Assembly: GCF_020509005.1 (NCBI RefSeq)
Contig: NC_063019.1
Span: 1,054,001 to 1,118,000 of the forward strand
DNA length: 64,000 nt
Reading direction: 5' to 3'
DNA from: Fulvia fulva
Lineage: Eukaryota; Ascomycota; Dothideomycetes; Mycosphaerellales; Mycosphaerellaceae
The notes under the pieces are model-generated. The model made no database searches and was not told the DNA's origin. It saw only the letters and a program-made list of their open reading frames with translations. Positions 22,897 through 32,001 of the stretch are shown here, piece after piece (position 1 is the stretch's first letter; each line of letters opens with the position of its first letter). The position numbers and the translations under genes are program-made.

Positions 22897-22905
22897 ACAA
22901 AAGAC
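22897..22905 (+). other. Primer-binding site of D2 (self-priming type)
   Basis: ACAAAAGAC begins two bases after the LTR end and is the reverse complement of 22787-22795 within the same LTR. I could not fit it to a tRNA 3' end. Tf1-type chromoviruses prime reverse transcription with the 5' end of their own RNA, and this layout fits that. Confidence 0.6.
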
Positions 22906-22936
22906 CAACAAACCGTCAACCACTCGAGTCATCCTC

Positions 22937-24097
22937 ATGGGTGACCACGCCACCGATGGAGGTGTCAACCTCGACAACCAAGACACTCCATTCCACTTCA
23001 GTGAGTGGACTGACATCCCCTTCTCGAACGCCGCTGCCTTCGGTGCCTGGGCAAACGCCAACCCCGACACCGCCTACGCTCTCATCAACCGCACCGTCTC
23101 CTCTTTCCGCGAGACCGCCCAGCAGGTCGAGCAAGCAAACAACCAAGCAACATACCTTCAAGGTATTGTGAACACCTTCCAGAACCTCGCCCCGCACGCC
23201 GACGACAACCGCCGCCAGCACTTCTCCAAGAAGGTCAACGACCCAGACGAGTTCGACGGCAACAAGAGCAAGTTTGAGGCATTTGAGACACAGCTCACCA
23301 TCAAGCTGTTGGCTAATGCCGACCACTTTCCGCAAGAGAAGGACAAAGTCACGTACGTCTTCTCCCTCCTTCGGGGAGACGCCGCGGCTCAGGTACAACA
23401 CTACATCGACAACGCCACGCAGACTATCGGCTGCCCGGACGTCCTCACCTTGATGCAGGACCTCCGTGCTGCCTTTGGTGATCCAGACCGTAGAGCCACC
23501 GCCCAGAACGCCATCCACAACCTCCTCCAGAAGAACAAGAGCTTCGCCGAGTACCTCGCGGCCTTCAACCGCGACATCGGGTTCACCGGCTACAACGAAG
23601 AGACCAAGAAGAGCACTCTCCGCCGTGGTTTGTCAGCAGAGCTTCTTCGAGCCCTCGAGGACAAGGACGTCGGTGCTATAAGCTTCCGTGAGCTCGTCGA
23701 GACCTGCCAGCGCCTCGACTCCAACATGAAACACACCGCCTCTCTCCTCGCTTCCCGTTCTCAAGGTCGTCAGCCTCGTGGTCCCGGAAGCCACTTCGCT
23801 GCTCCACTAGGCGCCGCCGCTCCTACGGCTCTCCCTCCCGTCTCTGTAGGTGACGCTATGGATCTCAGCGCTGGTGCCGCCGTCCCTCGAGTCCAGGGCC
23901 TCGTCAACGGTAAGCTCACTCCCGAAGAGAAGCTTCGCCGTCGCCAGGCCGGACTCTGCACCTACTGCGGCGGTCCAGGCCACATCGCAGCCAACTGTCC
24001 GCAGCTCGCTGCCCGTAACGCCCGCAACCCGGTTCGCGGCGCTGTCGGCGCTATCGAGCCTGCTCCTGCTGCTCCCGCTGAGCAGGAAAAAGCCTAG
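22937..24097 (+). CDS. gag: Gag polyprotein of D2
   Basis: The 386-residue frame starts at the ATG at 22937, 43 bases after the LTR. The frame remains open upstream into the LTR (to 22823), but that part would be leader. The protein has a capsid-like helical region, a Gly/Pro/Ala-rich linker and one CCHC knuckle (C-X2-C-X4-H-X4-C, about 341-354) near the C-terminus. It should package element RNA in virus-like particles. It stops with TAG at 24095-24097; the pol frame is already open from 24082, giving a 16-nt overlap in the -1 frame. It is translationally identical to the D1 copy, which points to recent origin. Confidence 0.93.
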   Translation: MGDHATDGGVNLDNQDTPFHFSEWTDIPFSNAAAFGAWANANPDTAYALINRTVSSFRETAQQVEQANNQATYLQGIVNTFQNLAPHADDNRRQHFSKKVNDPDEFDGNKSKFEAFETQLTIKLLANADHFPQEKDKVTYVFSLLRGDAAAQVQHYIDNATQTIGCPDVLTLMQDLRAAFGDPDRRATAQNAIHNLLQKNKSFAEYLAAFNRDIGFTGYNEETKKSTLRRGLSAELLRALEDKDVGAISFRELVETCQRLDSNMKHTASLLASRSQGRQPRGPGSHFAAPLGAAAPTALPPVSVGDAMDLSAGAAVPRVQGLVNGKLTPEEKLRRRQAGLCTYCGGPGHIAANCPQLAARNARNPVRGAVGAIEPAPAAPAEQEKA

Positions 24098-27000
24098 GTC
24101 TTCCTCATCGACGCGATGAAGACCAAGAACAACGTTTACCGAAAGTGAAGAGAGGAAAGAAGTTGAGGATCAATACAGCACAGCTAGACCTGTACGACGA
24201 GACGGGCAAGGACCACGCTTGCAAACCGTTCGTCACGAATGTAAATATCGGCTCAAAGAAACTCTCTTCTTCCAATCTCACTCTCATGGACACTGGCGCA
24301 CTAGGCGAGTCTTTTATGGACTATAAACTCGCGACCTCTCTCAACCTCGAACCCCAGGAACTGAAGTACCCTCGCACCCTTGAACTCTTTGACGGCACGG
24401 AGACTACCACTGGTAAGATTACTCATGTTGTACACACGTCAATCACCCTCGGAGGCAAGCGTATGTCGATCACCAGCTTCCTTACGTCCCTACCGCATCA
24501 GAAGTTTATCCTCGGCCTCCCCTGGTTCAGACGACACCGACCTATCATCGACTGGACTTCCCTTACTGTCAGCTTCCCTCCAGAAGTTCCTCCGGCACCT
24601 CCGCCTTCTCCGCCGCCTCAGCGCGGTCCTGAGTATACCAAGATCTTCCAGGTGAACGCCGCTGCCTTCACCACTGCTGCTAAGCAGCCCAAAGCTCAAG
24701 TCTTCGCCGCCTCTCTCCGCGATATCGACATCGCCCTCGAGAAGCTCGACAAGAAGCGTACACCTACCGACCCTGCTACGAAGGTCCCTCCTTGGGCACA
24801 CCACATCCTCCACGTATTCGATGCTAAAGCCGCAGACGAGCTACCTCCTCATCGCCCTCACGACCACAAGATTGAGCTAGAAGAAGGTGCAGAGACACCG
24901 TTCGGACCGTTATATTCCATGTCCCGAGAAGAGCTTATCGTCCTCAAGAGATACCTCGAAGAGAACCTAAAGAAGGGGTTCATTCGAGCGAGCCGTTCCA
25001 GCGCTGGCAGTCCCGTCATGTTCGTCAAGAAGCCCGGCGGTGGTCTACGCTTCTGCGTAGACTACCGAGGCTTGAACGCTGTTACAAAGAAGAACCGCTA
25101 CCCAATACCGTTGATTCAGGAGACGCTCGAGCGCCTCTCTAAGGCCAAGTACTTCACCAAGCTCGATGTCATCGCTGCGTTCAACAAGTTACGAATGGCA
25201 GAAGGACACGAGTATCTCACAGCCTTCCGTACTCGCTACGGGCTGTTCGAGTCGCTCGTTATGCCCTTCGGCGTTTGTAACGGGCCTAGTACCTTCCAGA
25301 ACTTCATTAACGACATCCTTCAGGAGTTCCTCGATCAGTTCTGCACTGCCTACATCGACGACATCCTAGTCTACAGCGAGACCAAGGAGGAGCACCGCGA
25401 GCACGTCTGTAAGGTCCTTCAGAAGCTCGCAGACGCCGGCTTGCAGCTCGACATCGACAAGTGCGAGTTTGAGAAGACCGAAGTCAAGTTCCTTGGTTTG
25501 ATCATTACCGCAGACGGCATCAAGATGGACCAAGAGAAGATCGACGCTATCGTCGAATGGGATGCTCCTACGAACGTCAAAGAGGTCCAGGGTTTCCTAG
25601 GCTTTGCCAACTTCTACCGCCGCTTCATCCACGCATTTTCGGGCGTGGTACGCCCTTTGACGAAGCTCACGCGCAAGGGTGAGAAGTTCGCCTGGACCGA
25701 CGAATGCCAGGAGGCTTTTGACTTGCTCAAAGCGAAGTTTGTTGAGAACCCGCTTCTACGGCACTTCGATTTCGAACTGGAGACCCGTGTAGAGACCGAC
25801 GCATCCGACGGCGTGGTGGGCGGTGTCCTGCTACAACGCCGCTCGCCTGAATCCCCCTGGTTACCTGTCGCCTTCCTCTCCAAGAAGATGACCGCCACGG
25901 AGTGTAACTACGAGATCTACGACAAGGAGCTTCTCGCCATCGTCAAAGCTTTCGAAGAGTGGCGCCCCGAGCTCGAAGGCTCTGCTATGCCCGTCCAAGT
26001 AAGCTCCGACCATAAGAACCTCGTCTACTTTATGAAGAGCAAGCTGCTCAATCGTCGCCAGGCCCGCTGGAGCGAGTTCCTCTCCCGGTTCAACTTCGTG
26101 ATCTCGTACACGCCCGGCAAGGCCAACTCGATGGCCGACGCCCTTACCCGCCGCCCTGGTGACTCTCCAGTTGATCGAAGAGGGGGCCGGCAAATCGCAG
26201 GGCAACAAGTCATCAAAGAGCACAACCTCTCTTCCGAGCTTCGAGAGTACCTATCGAACGGCCAGCCTACGCTCGCCGCTTCCTTTGCTACTCTCGTGCT
26301 CGCTCCTGCCTACCTTGACGAGAGTGACGATGAATCCGAGCCTGAAGAATACGCCTCGGACGCTGAGGACTTGAACGACGATGAAGAGGGCTCAGTAACG
26401 ACCGACGGCTCATCCGAATCAGACTTTGAGGGGTTTGATAATGAGGAGCAGCCCGAAGGCATCATGGCACGAGTACGAACAGCGTACGATGCCGACATAG
26501 ACGCCCAAGAGTTAGTTCAGGCCCTTGAATCTGGCGCGAGGACATTCCCGGGCTTCTCGCTGTCCGAGTGCGAGCTCCAGGGAGGTGTCGTCTACTTCCG
26601 TAAGAAGCTTTACGTACCGCAGCCCGAAGGCTCTAATATCCGAGCTGAGATTCTTCAAATCATCCACGACTCCGCCTCTGGGGGTCACCCAGGCGTAGCC
26701 AAGACCCACAAGCTCCTCGCTAGGTATTACTGGTGGCCGCATTCCTGGAAGGACGTCCGCCGCTACGTGCTGAACTGCGCTGCTTGCCGAAGAGCCAAAG
26801 CTAACCGCCACCGTCCCCACGGTCTCTTGCACCCTCTCCCGGCTCCTGATCGTCCGTGGAAGCACATCACTATGGACTTTATCACCGATCTTCCTCACGG
26901 CAAGACCTTCAGCGGCGTGAAAGCAAAGGCCCTTCTAGTGATCGTGGACCGTCACTCCAAGGACCGGTACATGATCCCGTGCTGGAGCATGACCGCAAAG

Positions 27001-28197
27001 GAGACTGCTCGCTTGTTCTACGAATTCGTCTGGCGCTTTCAAGGCCTCCCGGATAGCATCACCTCTGACAGAGGCACCCAGTTCATCTCGCACTTCTGGA
27101 AGCGTCTGTGTGCTATCCTGGGCATCAAGCATAACCTCTCGACCAGTTTTCAGCCACAGACCGACGGCCAGACCGAAATTACGAACGCTATCCTCGAGCA
27201 GGTCCTTCGTTGCTTCGTCGACTACCACCAGAAGGATTGGCCTCAGCATATCCCTGCGGTGGAGTTCGCTACTCGTAACTGGGACTCGGAGACTACTGGC
27301 TACTCTCCCTTCTATACTACGAGAGGTTACCACCCTCGTACAGGCATGGAACCAGAAGAACCTCTCCCGCCTACCGAAGACGCAAACGAGCAAGCAGCAG
27401 ACGAGTTCGCTACTATGCTCTCACAGATCCATGAAGAAGTTCACGACGAGATGGTGTACGCACAAGCAATCTACGAGGATCAAGCCAATCGTCGTCGCCA
27501 GCCAGCTCCCGACTACCAAGTAGGCGATATGGTCTACCTCAACTCCAAGAACATCAAGACAGACCGCCCCTCCAAGAAGCTGAACTGGAAGAACCTAGGT
27601 CCTTTTGAGATCACCGAGCGTATCAGTTCACACGCCTACCGTCTAGCTCTTCCTGCGAACATAAAGATCCACGACGTCTTCCATCCCGTACGCCTTCGGC
27701 CGGCGGCTGAGGACCCATTCCCGAACCAAAACCAAGACATGCCAGGTCCTCCCGATGAAGTAGAAGTCGACGAGCCTGTTAACCTACCTTCTGACGACTA
27801 TGCCGTCCGCAAGATCCGGGGAATCCGCGTAGAGCCCAACGACGTTGAAGGACTACCGCCGATCAAGTATGAAGTCGAATGGCAAGGTTGCCCTGAGTGG
27901 GATACCTCATGGGAACCTATCCAACATATCATCTTCAATCGTCAAGCAATCGAAGAATACCACGCCCGCGCAGACGGCCCAGAAGTCAACATCGGCAGGC
28001 TCTTCGAATCTGAGCTTTTCGACGGGGCTTACCAATGGTGTATCGACCATGACATCAGGCCTAGGCCTGGTACTGAAGCTGAACATCCTCGATATGTGGA
28101 ACTACTACGGCTTCGTAGGAACTCAGCTTTGTTCGGGGGGGCTACTGTCATGGTCTCCCCACAGAGAGTACAGAAGGTGGGGACAGAAGAGCCTTAG
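24082..28197 (+). CDS. pol: Pol polyprotein of D2 (protease-RT-RNase H-integrase-chromodomain)
   Basis: This is an open frame of 1371 codons without an ATG near its start, in the -1 frame relative to gag, so a Gag-Pol fusion by frameshifting is likely. Residues are counted from the codon at 24145. The protease active site is DTG at 49-51, RT catalytic YIDD at 403-406, followed by RNase H (TDASDG). The integrase HHCC zinc region is at about 845-880. The catalytic triad is D911, D975 and E1011, with the expected D35E spacing. A chromodomain lies at about 1225-1285 (YEVEWQG...W). The C-terminal 17 codons lie inside the 3' LTR. All catalytic residues are present and no stop or shift was seen. Confidence 0.94.
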   Translation, partial: AGKSLGLPHRRDEDQEQRLPKVKRGKKLRINTAQLDLYDETGKDHACKPFVTNVNIGSKKLSSSNLTLMDTGALGESFMDYKLATSLNLEPQELKYPRTLELFDGTETTTGKITHVVHTSITLGGKRMSITSFLTSLPHQKFILGLPWFRRHRPIIDWTSLTVSFPPEVPPAPPPSPPPQRGPEYTKIFQVNAAAFTTAAKQPKAQVFAASLRDIDIALEKLDKKRTPTDPATKVPPWAHHILHVFDAKAADELPPHRPHDHKIELEEGAETPFGPLYSMSREELIVLKRYLEENLKKGFIRASRSSAGSPVMFVKKPGGGLRFCVDYRGLNAVTKKNRYPIPLIQETLERLSKAKYFTKLDVIAAFNKLRMAEGHEYLTAFRTRYGLFESLVMPFGVCNGPSTFQNFINDILQEFLDQFCTAYIDDILVYSETKEEHREHVCKVLQKLADAGLQLDIDKCEFEKTEVKFLGLIITADGIKMDQEKIDAIVEWDAPTNVKEVQGFLGFANFYRRFIHAFSGVVRPLTKLTRKGEKFAWTDECQEAFDLLKAKFVENPLLRHFDFELETRVETDASDGVVGGVLLQRRSPESPWLPVAFLSKKMTATECNYEIYDKELLAIVKAFEEWRPELEGSAMPVQVSSDHKNLVYFMKSKLLNRRQARWSEFLSRFNFVISYTPGKANSMADALTRRPGDSPVDRRGGRQIAGQQVIKEHNLSSELREYLSNGQPTLAASFATLVLAPAYLDESDDESEPEEYASDAEDLNDDEEGSVTTDGSSESDFEGFDNEEQPEGIMARVRTAYDADIDAQELVQALESGARTFPGFSLSECELQGGVVYFRKKLYVPQPEGSNIRAEILQIIHDSASGGHPGVAKTHKLLARYYWWPHSWKDVRRYVLNCAACRRAKANRHRPHGLLHPLPAPDRPWKHITMDFITDLPHGKTFSGVKAKALLVIVDRHSKDRYMIPCWSMTAKETARLFYEFVWRFQGLPDSITSDRGTQFISHFWKRLCAILGIKHNLSTSFQPQTDGQTEITNAILEQVLRCFVDYHQKDWPQHIPAVEFATRNWDSETTGYSPFYTTRGYHPRTGMEPEEPLPPTEDANEQAADEFATMLSQIHEEVHDEMVYAQAIYEDQANRRRQPAPDYQVGDMVYLNSKNIKTDRPSKKLNWKNLGPFEITERISSHAYRLALPANIKIHDVFHPVRLRPAAEDPFPNQNQDMPGPPDEVEVDEPVNLPSDDYAVRKIRGIRVEPNDVEGLPPIKYEVEWQGCPEWDTSWEPIQHIIFNRQAIEEYHARADGPEVNIGRLFESELFDGAYQWCIDHDIRPRPGTEAEHPRYVELLRLRRNSALFGGATVMVSPQRVQKVGTEEP

Positions 28198-28665
28198 AGT
28201 GCTCAGAAGTCGTCAAGAAGTAACAGTCCAGCTTGGTGTGTGAGCACCAAGAATCACATGCCCCGCAACATTCACTACGGGACCCAGCCCTCCAAATTCA
28301 CCCCTCTACCAAACCTTGACAGATTCACTTCGGCTCGTGACTGTGTGACTCACGGCACTCCCGCGAGCACCCGCGACTGCGCTGGACCCTGGAAGAAGCA
28401 CGTGGAAGACTCGGAACGTAGGGCAGGTTGGAATAAGGTTTTGAGCAAAGCTGCTGAGCGCGGCTTCGCACGGGTTAGCCCTGTTGATGCGGGGACACGC
28501 ACTCGCGAGGGTCGCGTATAAATATCTGGCCTTCCCCAGGCCTCTCTTGCTTTCTTCGTCTTTTGTTTTGTGTAGCAATCATACCATACCCTTTTGCATC
28601 TGCACTTCGCACCTGCATTCTCGCTTTCACCCTTGCATCTCACAGGCCAGGCTCTCGCCCTGACA
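28146..28665 (+). repeat. 3' LTR of D2
   Basis: This 520-bp LTR matches 22375-22894. It carries the end of the pol frame (stop at 28195-28197) in its first 52 bases and is followed by TTAGG. Confidence 0.95.
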
Positions 28666-28670
28666 TTAGG

Positions 28671-28890
28671 TATAATAGAGTCCGGGAGGTTAGTCGATAA
28701 GTCGTCGAGAACCTAGAAGACTTCCCGGCTTTCGAGATAGTCCCGTAGTATTACGAACTAGCGCTTCTAGTTCGTATAGGTAAGGGTAGGGCCTACCTTC
28801 CGGGGGCCCTCGTAACTCGTTAAGTCTTCTATAGCGAAGGTAGCCTTAGATATATAGTAAGCTCTCCTACTTAACTACGGTAGTTAGAAT
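28671..28890 (-). pseudogene. RIP-degraded gag-like frame, most upstream piece seen
   Basis: On the minus strand a frame with only TAG stops runs from about 28890 to the D2 edge and continues in phase at 22369 once D2 and one TTAGG are taken out. I cannot find its ATG. It may be the N-terminal part of the gag-like protein whose other pieces lie at 22148-22369, 15299-15851 and 12967-14536. Confidence 0.45.
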
Positions 28891-29390
28891 AAGCTTAGAC
28901 TCCCCGAGTCTATTAGTAGCGTTCCGTATAGACTCCCCGAGTCTATTAGTAGTATACCGTACGATTCCTAGTATAGGGTACGATACCCTACGTCGTACTT
29001 CCTAAGTATATCGATGTCCTATTAAGTAAACCCGGGCTTATAACCTGTTATATAGGTATAGTATATATACGTATAGAAGTTAGAATAGGTAATAGAGAAC
29101 GAGAAAGGACTAATGTAGTATTAGACGGTATATAGTAGAATAGCTTTCCGTTATAAAGGTCTCTTATTCCCTAGGATTAGAGACGTAGTCTCTTATACCT
29201 ATATAGGGGGAATCTAGATCTCTAGCCCCTACTCCTTTCCTAACGCCTTAGTAGTTTTACCTACGTTTTACTATACGACGACGATCTCTATAGTAGTCCC
29301 GTACTAACGCTATACTAGTATCTCGACTAATATAATATACCTACCGACCTATATTCGTAATAGGTACTAGCGTTAAGCCTTACGGGATTC
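28891..29390. repeat. AT-rich RIP-degraded tract with 24-bp direct repeat
   Basis: No reading frame is recognisable. A 24-bp unit containing GACTCCCCGAGTC (itself an inverted repeat) occurs at 28896-28919 and again at 28929-28952, and an inverted repeat TAGGGTACGATACCCT follows at 28975-28990. This may be leader or LTR sequence of the gag-like element, or the 3' end of the LINE on its right. The border between the two is not visible to me. Confidence 0.4.
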
Positions 29391-30866
29391 TAGTATAGAC
29401 TACTTAAAATAGGCTTTTCTACTAACCGACTAGGATTAACGTGCTATAGTTTTAGAGGTAGGACCGTACGAAGTTAATAAGCTACTTAGGGAGTCCTTTC
29501 GACCTTAAGATATAGAGTAGCCGCGGGTATAATACGTAGTCGAAGGCTCCTAATATATCTAGACTAAGTAGGGATACTACCTTGTCCCTATTCCTATACT
29601 AGATAGCCTTTACCTAAGAGGTAATAAGTTCTATCGCGGATAGCGTTAATCGCTATAGGCGCGTACCTATCTAGGTGTCCGGGAGTAGGGAGTACTCCTC
29701 TACCGCCTCGGAGAGTCTCGTTATAACTAGCTTCTTAAGCGCCTTCCTAAGAGTATTAAGGAGCGTAATTAGGCGGTACGACTTTATCTACGTATAGTCT
29801 TCCTTTTACGGCTTACGTAGGACTACTATCGTCGATTATTTAAATACCGTTAGGTAGTATCCGGTTTATAGGTAGGCGTTAAAGATCGCTACGACTACTA
29901 GGGCTAGTTAATCTCTACACTTCTTTAGTAGTTCGTTTAGGATCCTATCCGGCCCCGGGGCTTTCTTCGCCGGTAACTTCCTAAGTATAGCGGTAACATC
30001 TCCCTCGGACATATTCTATTAGACCGCTATACTAGGGGCTAGGGGAGTAGAGCTGTTTATATCGCTTGGATTAGCCTCGACTAGGGGCGGGAAGAACTTG
30101 CTAGCTAGTAGACGCGCCTTCGCCTCGGGGTCGCTAACCGGGCTACTAGGCGATTATAGCGCTAGGATAGAGAAGGAGGGGCCCTATATATAGTCCTGTC
30201 GGGCCCGTTTCGCTAGCTTCTATATCCTCGCTAGCTTGTCGGCGATTTCTTCTACTATAGCTCTCTAGCCGGCTACTTTCTCCCTCCGTATCGTAGCTTT
30301 CTTCTATTAGTATACCTCCCTATATACGTTCTAGGCCTCCTCGCTATAGCTGCTCATCTATACCCGGCGGGCTCTCCTTACTTCTCTTACTATTGTAGTA
30401 CACTTCGGCGTCTAGTATAGTTTAGACTATATCGTTAGTTAGGTAAGCGGAACGTAGAGTAAGGTCGCTTTTCTTATTTCGTCTATTAACCCTTAGGCTA
30501 CCTCGTCTATCTCGTCTTTACTATTATATTACTACTACGCGATCTAGACTAGCCTCTCGAAGTCGTCGAGGTATACCTAGATATTAGCCTAGTAGGCCTT
30601 TCCCTAGTTTAGCTTAGGGGTTCTCGCTAGTATATATTATATCTATATCGTAATAGAGGTCCTGACTAGTATATAGTATAACGACGCCTCGAGTTTATAT
30701 TCGATCCTATAATAGGTTACTATATAGTAGTAGCTATCTAAGATCTAGGAGAGGTCGATCGTACCTTAGAGTCCCCCTCTCTTCTAGGTACCTAGGTCCT
30801 TTAGGGTATTTAGGGTAATTACGTTGCTCGCTATCAAGTCGATTACTTTGTCGGCTATAGGGTATA
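29390..30866 (-). mobile_element. Tad-type LINE, reverse transcriptase part, RIP-degraded
   Basis: Minus-strand translation gives non-LTR RT signatures in order. A KAPGPDRI-like block lies near 29930-29970, VVLRKP...DYT near 29800-29830, SYRLITLLNTLRKAL near 29740-29790, LLPDTQIGTR near 29660-29690, and LLSLDISGAFD (G in place of S) near 29530-29570. The endonuclease C-terminal half precedes them at about 30450-30866. Stops are almost all TAG from CAG. I could not follow RT past about 29390, so the catalytic YADD block is missing or unrecognisable. The 5' part continues beyond the DNA transposon at 32000. Confidence 0.8.
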
Positions 30867-30938
30867 ACGTGCTTCACTACCGAGCGGGCTATACTACCGA
30901 GCGGGCCACTTTTGCTAAGAACTGTACCACTTCTATAG
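30867..30938 (+). repeat. Left terminal inverted repeat of the pogo-like element
   Basis: It pairs with about 31928-31999. Within it ACTACCGAGCGGGCTAT is followed at once by a second ACTACCGAGCGGGC, so the repeat holds a duplicated subunit. Mismatches between the two TIRs are C/T and G/A, as expected from RIP. Confidence 0.8.
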
Positions 30939-31927
30939 ATATAGCTATATAACTACTATTTCAGCGTGTATTGTCTTCAAACGAGGCCAAACTGACCTTA
31001 GCTGTCTAGGCTACGAAACGCGACGCGATACTTACGAATCGACTTGCTATAAAGGTATACGACGCGTCTCGAACTATACTAGGGTATCGATTAAATAGAC
31101 GACCTCCTCGGGGTGACTACGAGCCTAATTCGAAGAGGATTATAGAGCTAGAAGAGAGGGTGATACTTAAGTATATACTCGAGCTAGATCTTAGAAGTTT
31201 CCCGCTACTAAAGGCTAGTATACGAGTAATAGCCGATTCATTACTATAAGAGAAGGGTCTTAAGCCCGCTAGTCTCAATTAGACAGACAGGTTTATTAGG
31301 CGGTATCGTGAGCTAAAGGTTCGTATAACACGTAGATACGATCGTTAGCGAGCCCTAATAGAAGATCTAGACGTTATCGAGAAGTAGTTCTTACTTATAC
31401 GTAATATAAAGGAGAAGTATAGCATCCTTGACTAGGACACCTATAACTTCGACGAGACAGGGTTTATAATAGGTGTTATTACGTCTTAGAGCGTTGTTAC
31501 GGGTTTAGAAAGGCGTAGTGGAAAGAGGAAGGTCGTTCAATAGGGCAATAGAGAGGGAGTAGAGAGATAGCGTATTAGATAGCTCTTATACAAAGCGAGA
31601 TTAGTAAGCTACGTAAGTCTAACGAGGCCCTAATATAGCGGAAAGTACGAAAGCGTAAGTACATTTAGTCTAGAGGGTCTCTAACCTCCGATAAGGCGTC
31701 GTAGTTAATACCTCTAGAGGATACTAGGAGGTAGGAAGTGAGTAGAGAGTCGCTAGATAGTGTTCGACTAGTACTAAGGCTACGACGCTATAAGCGATAT
31801 AGCGAGTCGGGGTATAACGTACGTACCTATTAAGTAGACTCGCTAGATAGCGAAGAATCTAAAGAGGAATTGTCCTCCTAGTAACGATTCTATAGGATGT
31901 CGTCGTATTAAGATACCGTCGTAATTA

Positions 31928-31999
31928 AAGTAGAAGTAGTATAGTTCTTAGTAAAAGTAGCCCGCTCGGTAGTATAGCCCGCTCGGTAGTGAAGCACGT
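31928..31999 (-). repeat. Right terminal inverted repeat of the pogo-like element
   Basis: This is the reverse-complement partner of 30867-30938, with the same doubled CCGCTCGGTAGT subunit. It ends GAAGCACGT just before TA. Confidence 0.8.
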
Positions 32000-32001
32000 T
32001 A

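Larger units (their letters stand above)
22375..28665 (+). mobile_element. Chromodomain Ty3/gypsy element D2, intact, plus strand
   Basis: The element is 6291 bp with two 520-bp LTRs (22375-22894, 28146-28665) and a perfect 5-bp target duplication TTAGG (22370-22374, 28666-28670). Gag and pol frames are complete, a primer-binding site sits just inside the 5' LTR, and a G-rich tract (GTTCGGGGGGGC) lies just before the 3' LTR. I saw no difference between its two LTRs by eye. By domain order and C-terminal chromodomain it belongs to the chromoviruses, the group of MAGGY, CfT-I and Tf1. It lies head to head with D1. Confidence 0.96.
30867..31999 (+). mobile_element. Fot1/pogo-like DNA transposon with internal deletion, RIP-degraded
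   Basis: The 1133-bp element is flanked by TA on both sides (30865-30866, 32000-32001). Terminal inverted repeats of about 70 bp begin ACGTGCTTCACTACCGAGCG. Plus-strand translation matches the N-terminal DNA-binding half of a Tc1/mariner-superfamily Fot1/pogo transposase (a YNFDETGF-like block near 31445-31465, then a VVTG...R block near 31490-31530). It then jumps to the basic C-terminal tail. Most of the DDE catalytic domain is absent, so the copy was non-autonomous even before RIP added TAG stops. Confidence 0.82.
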
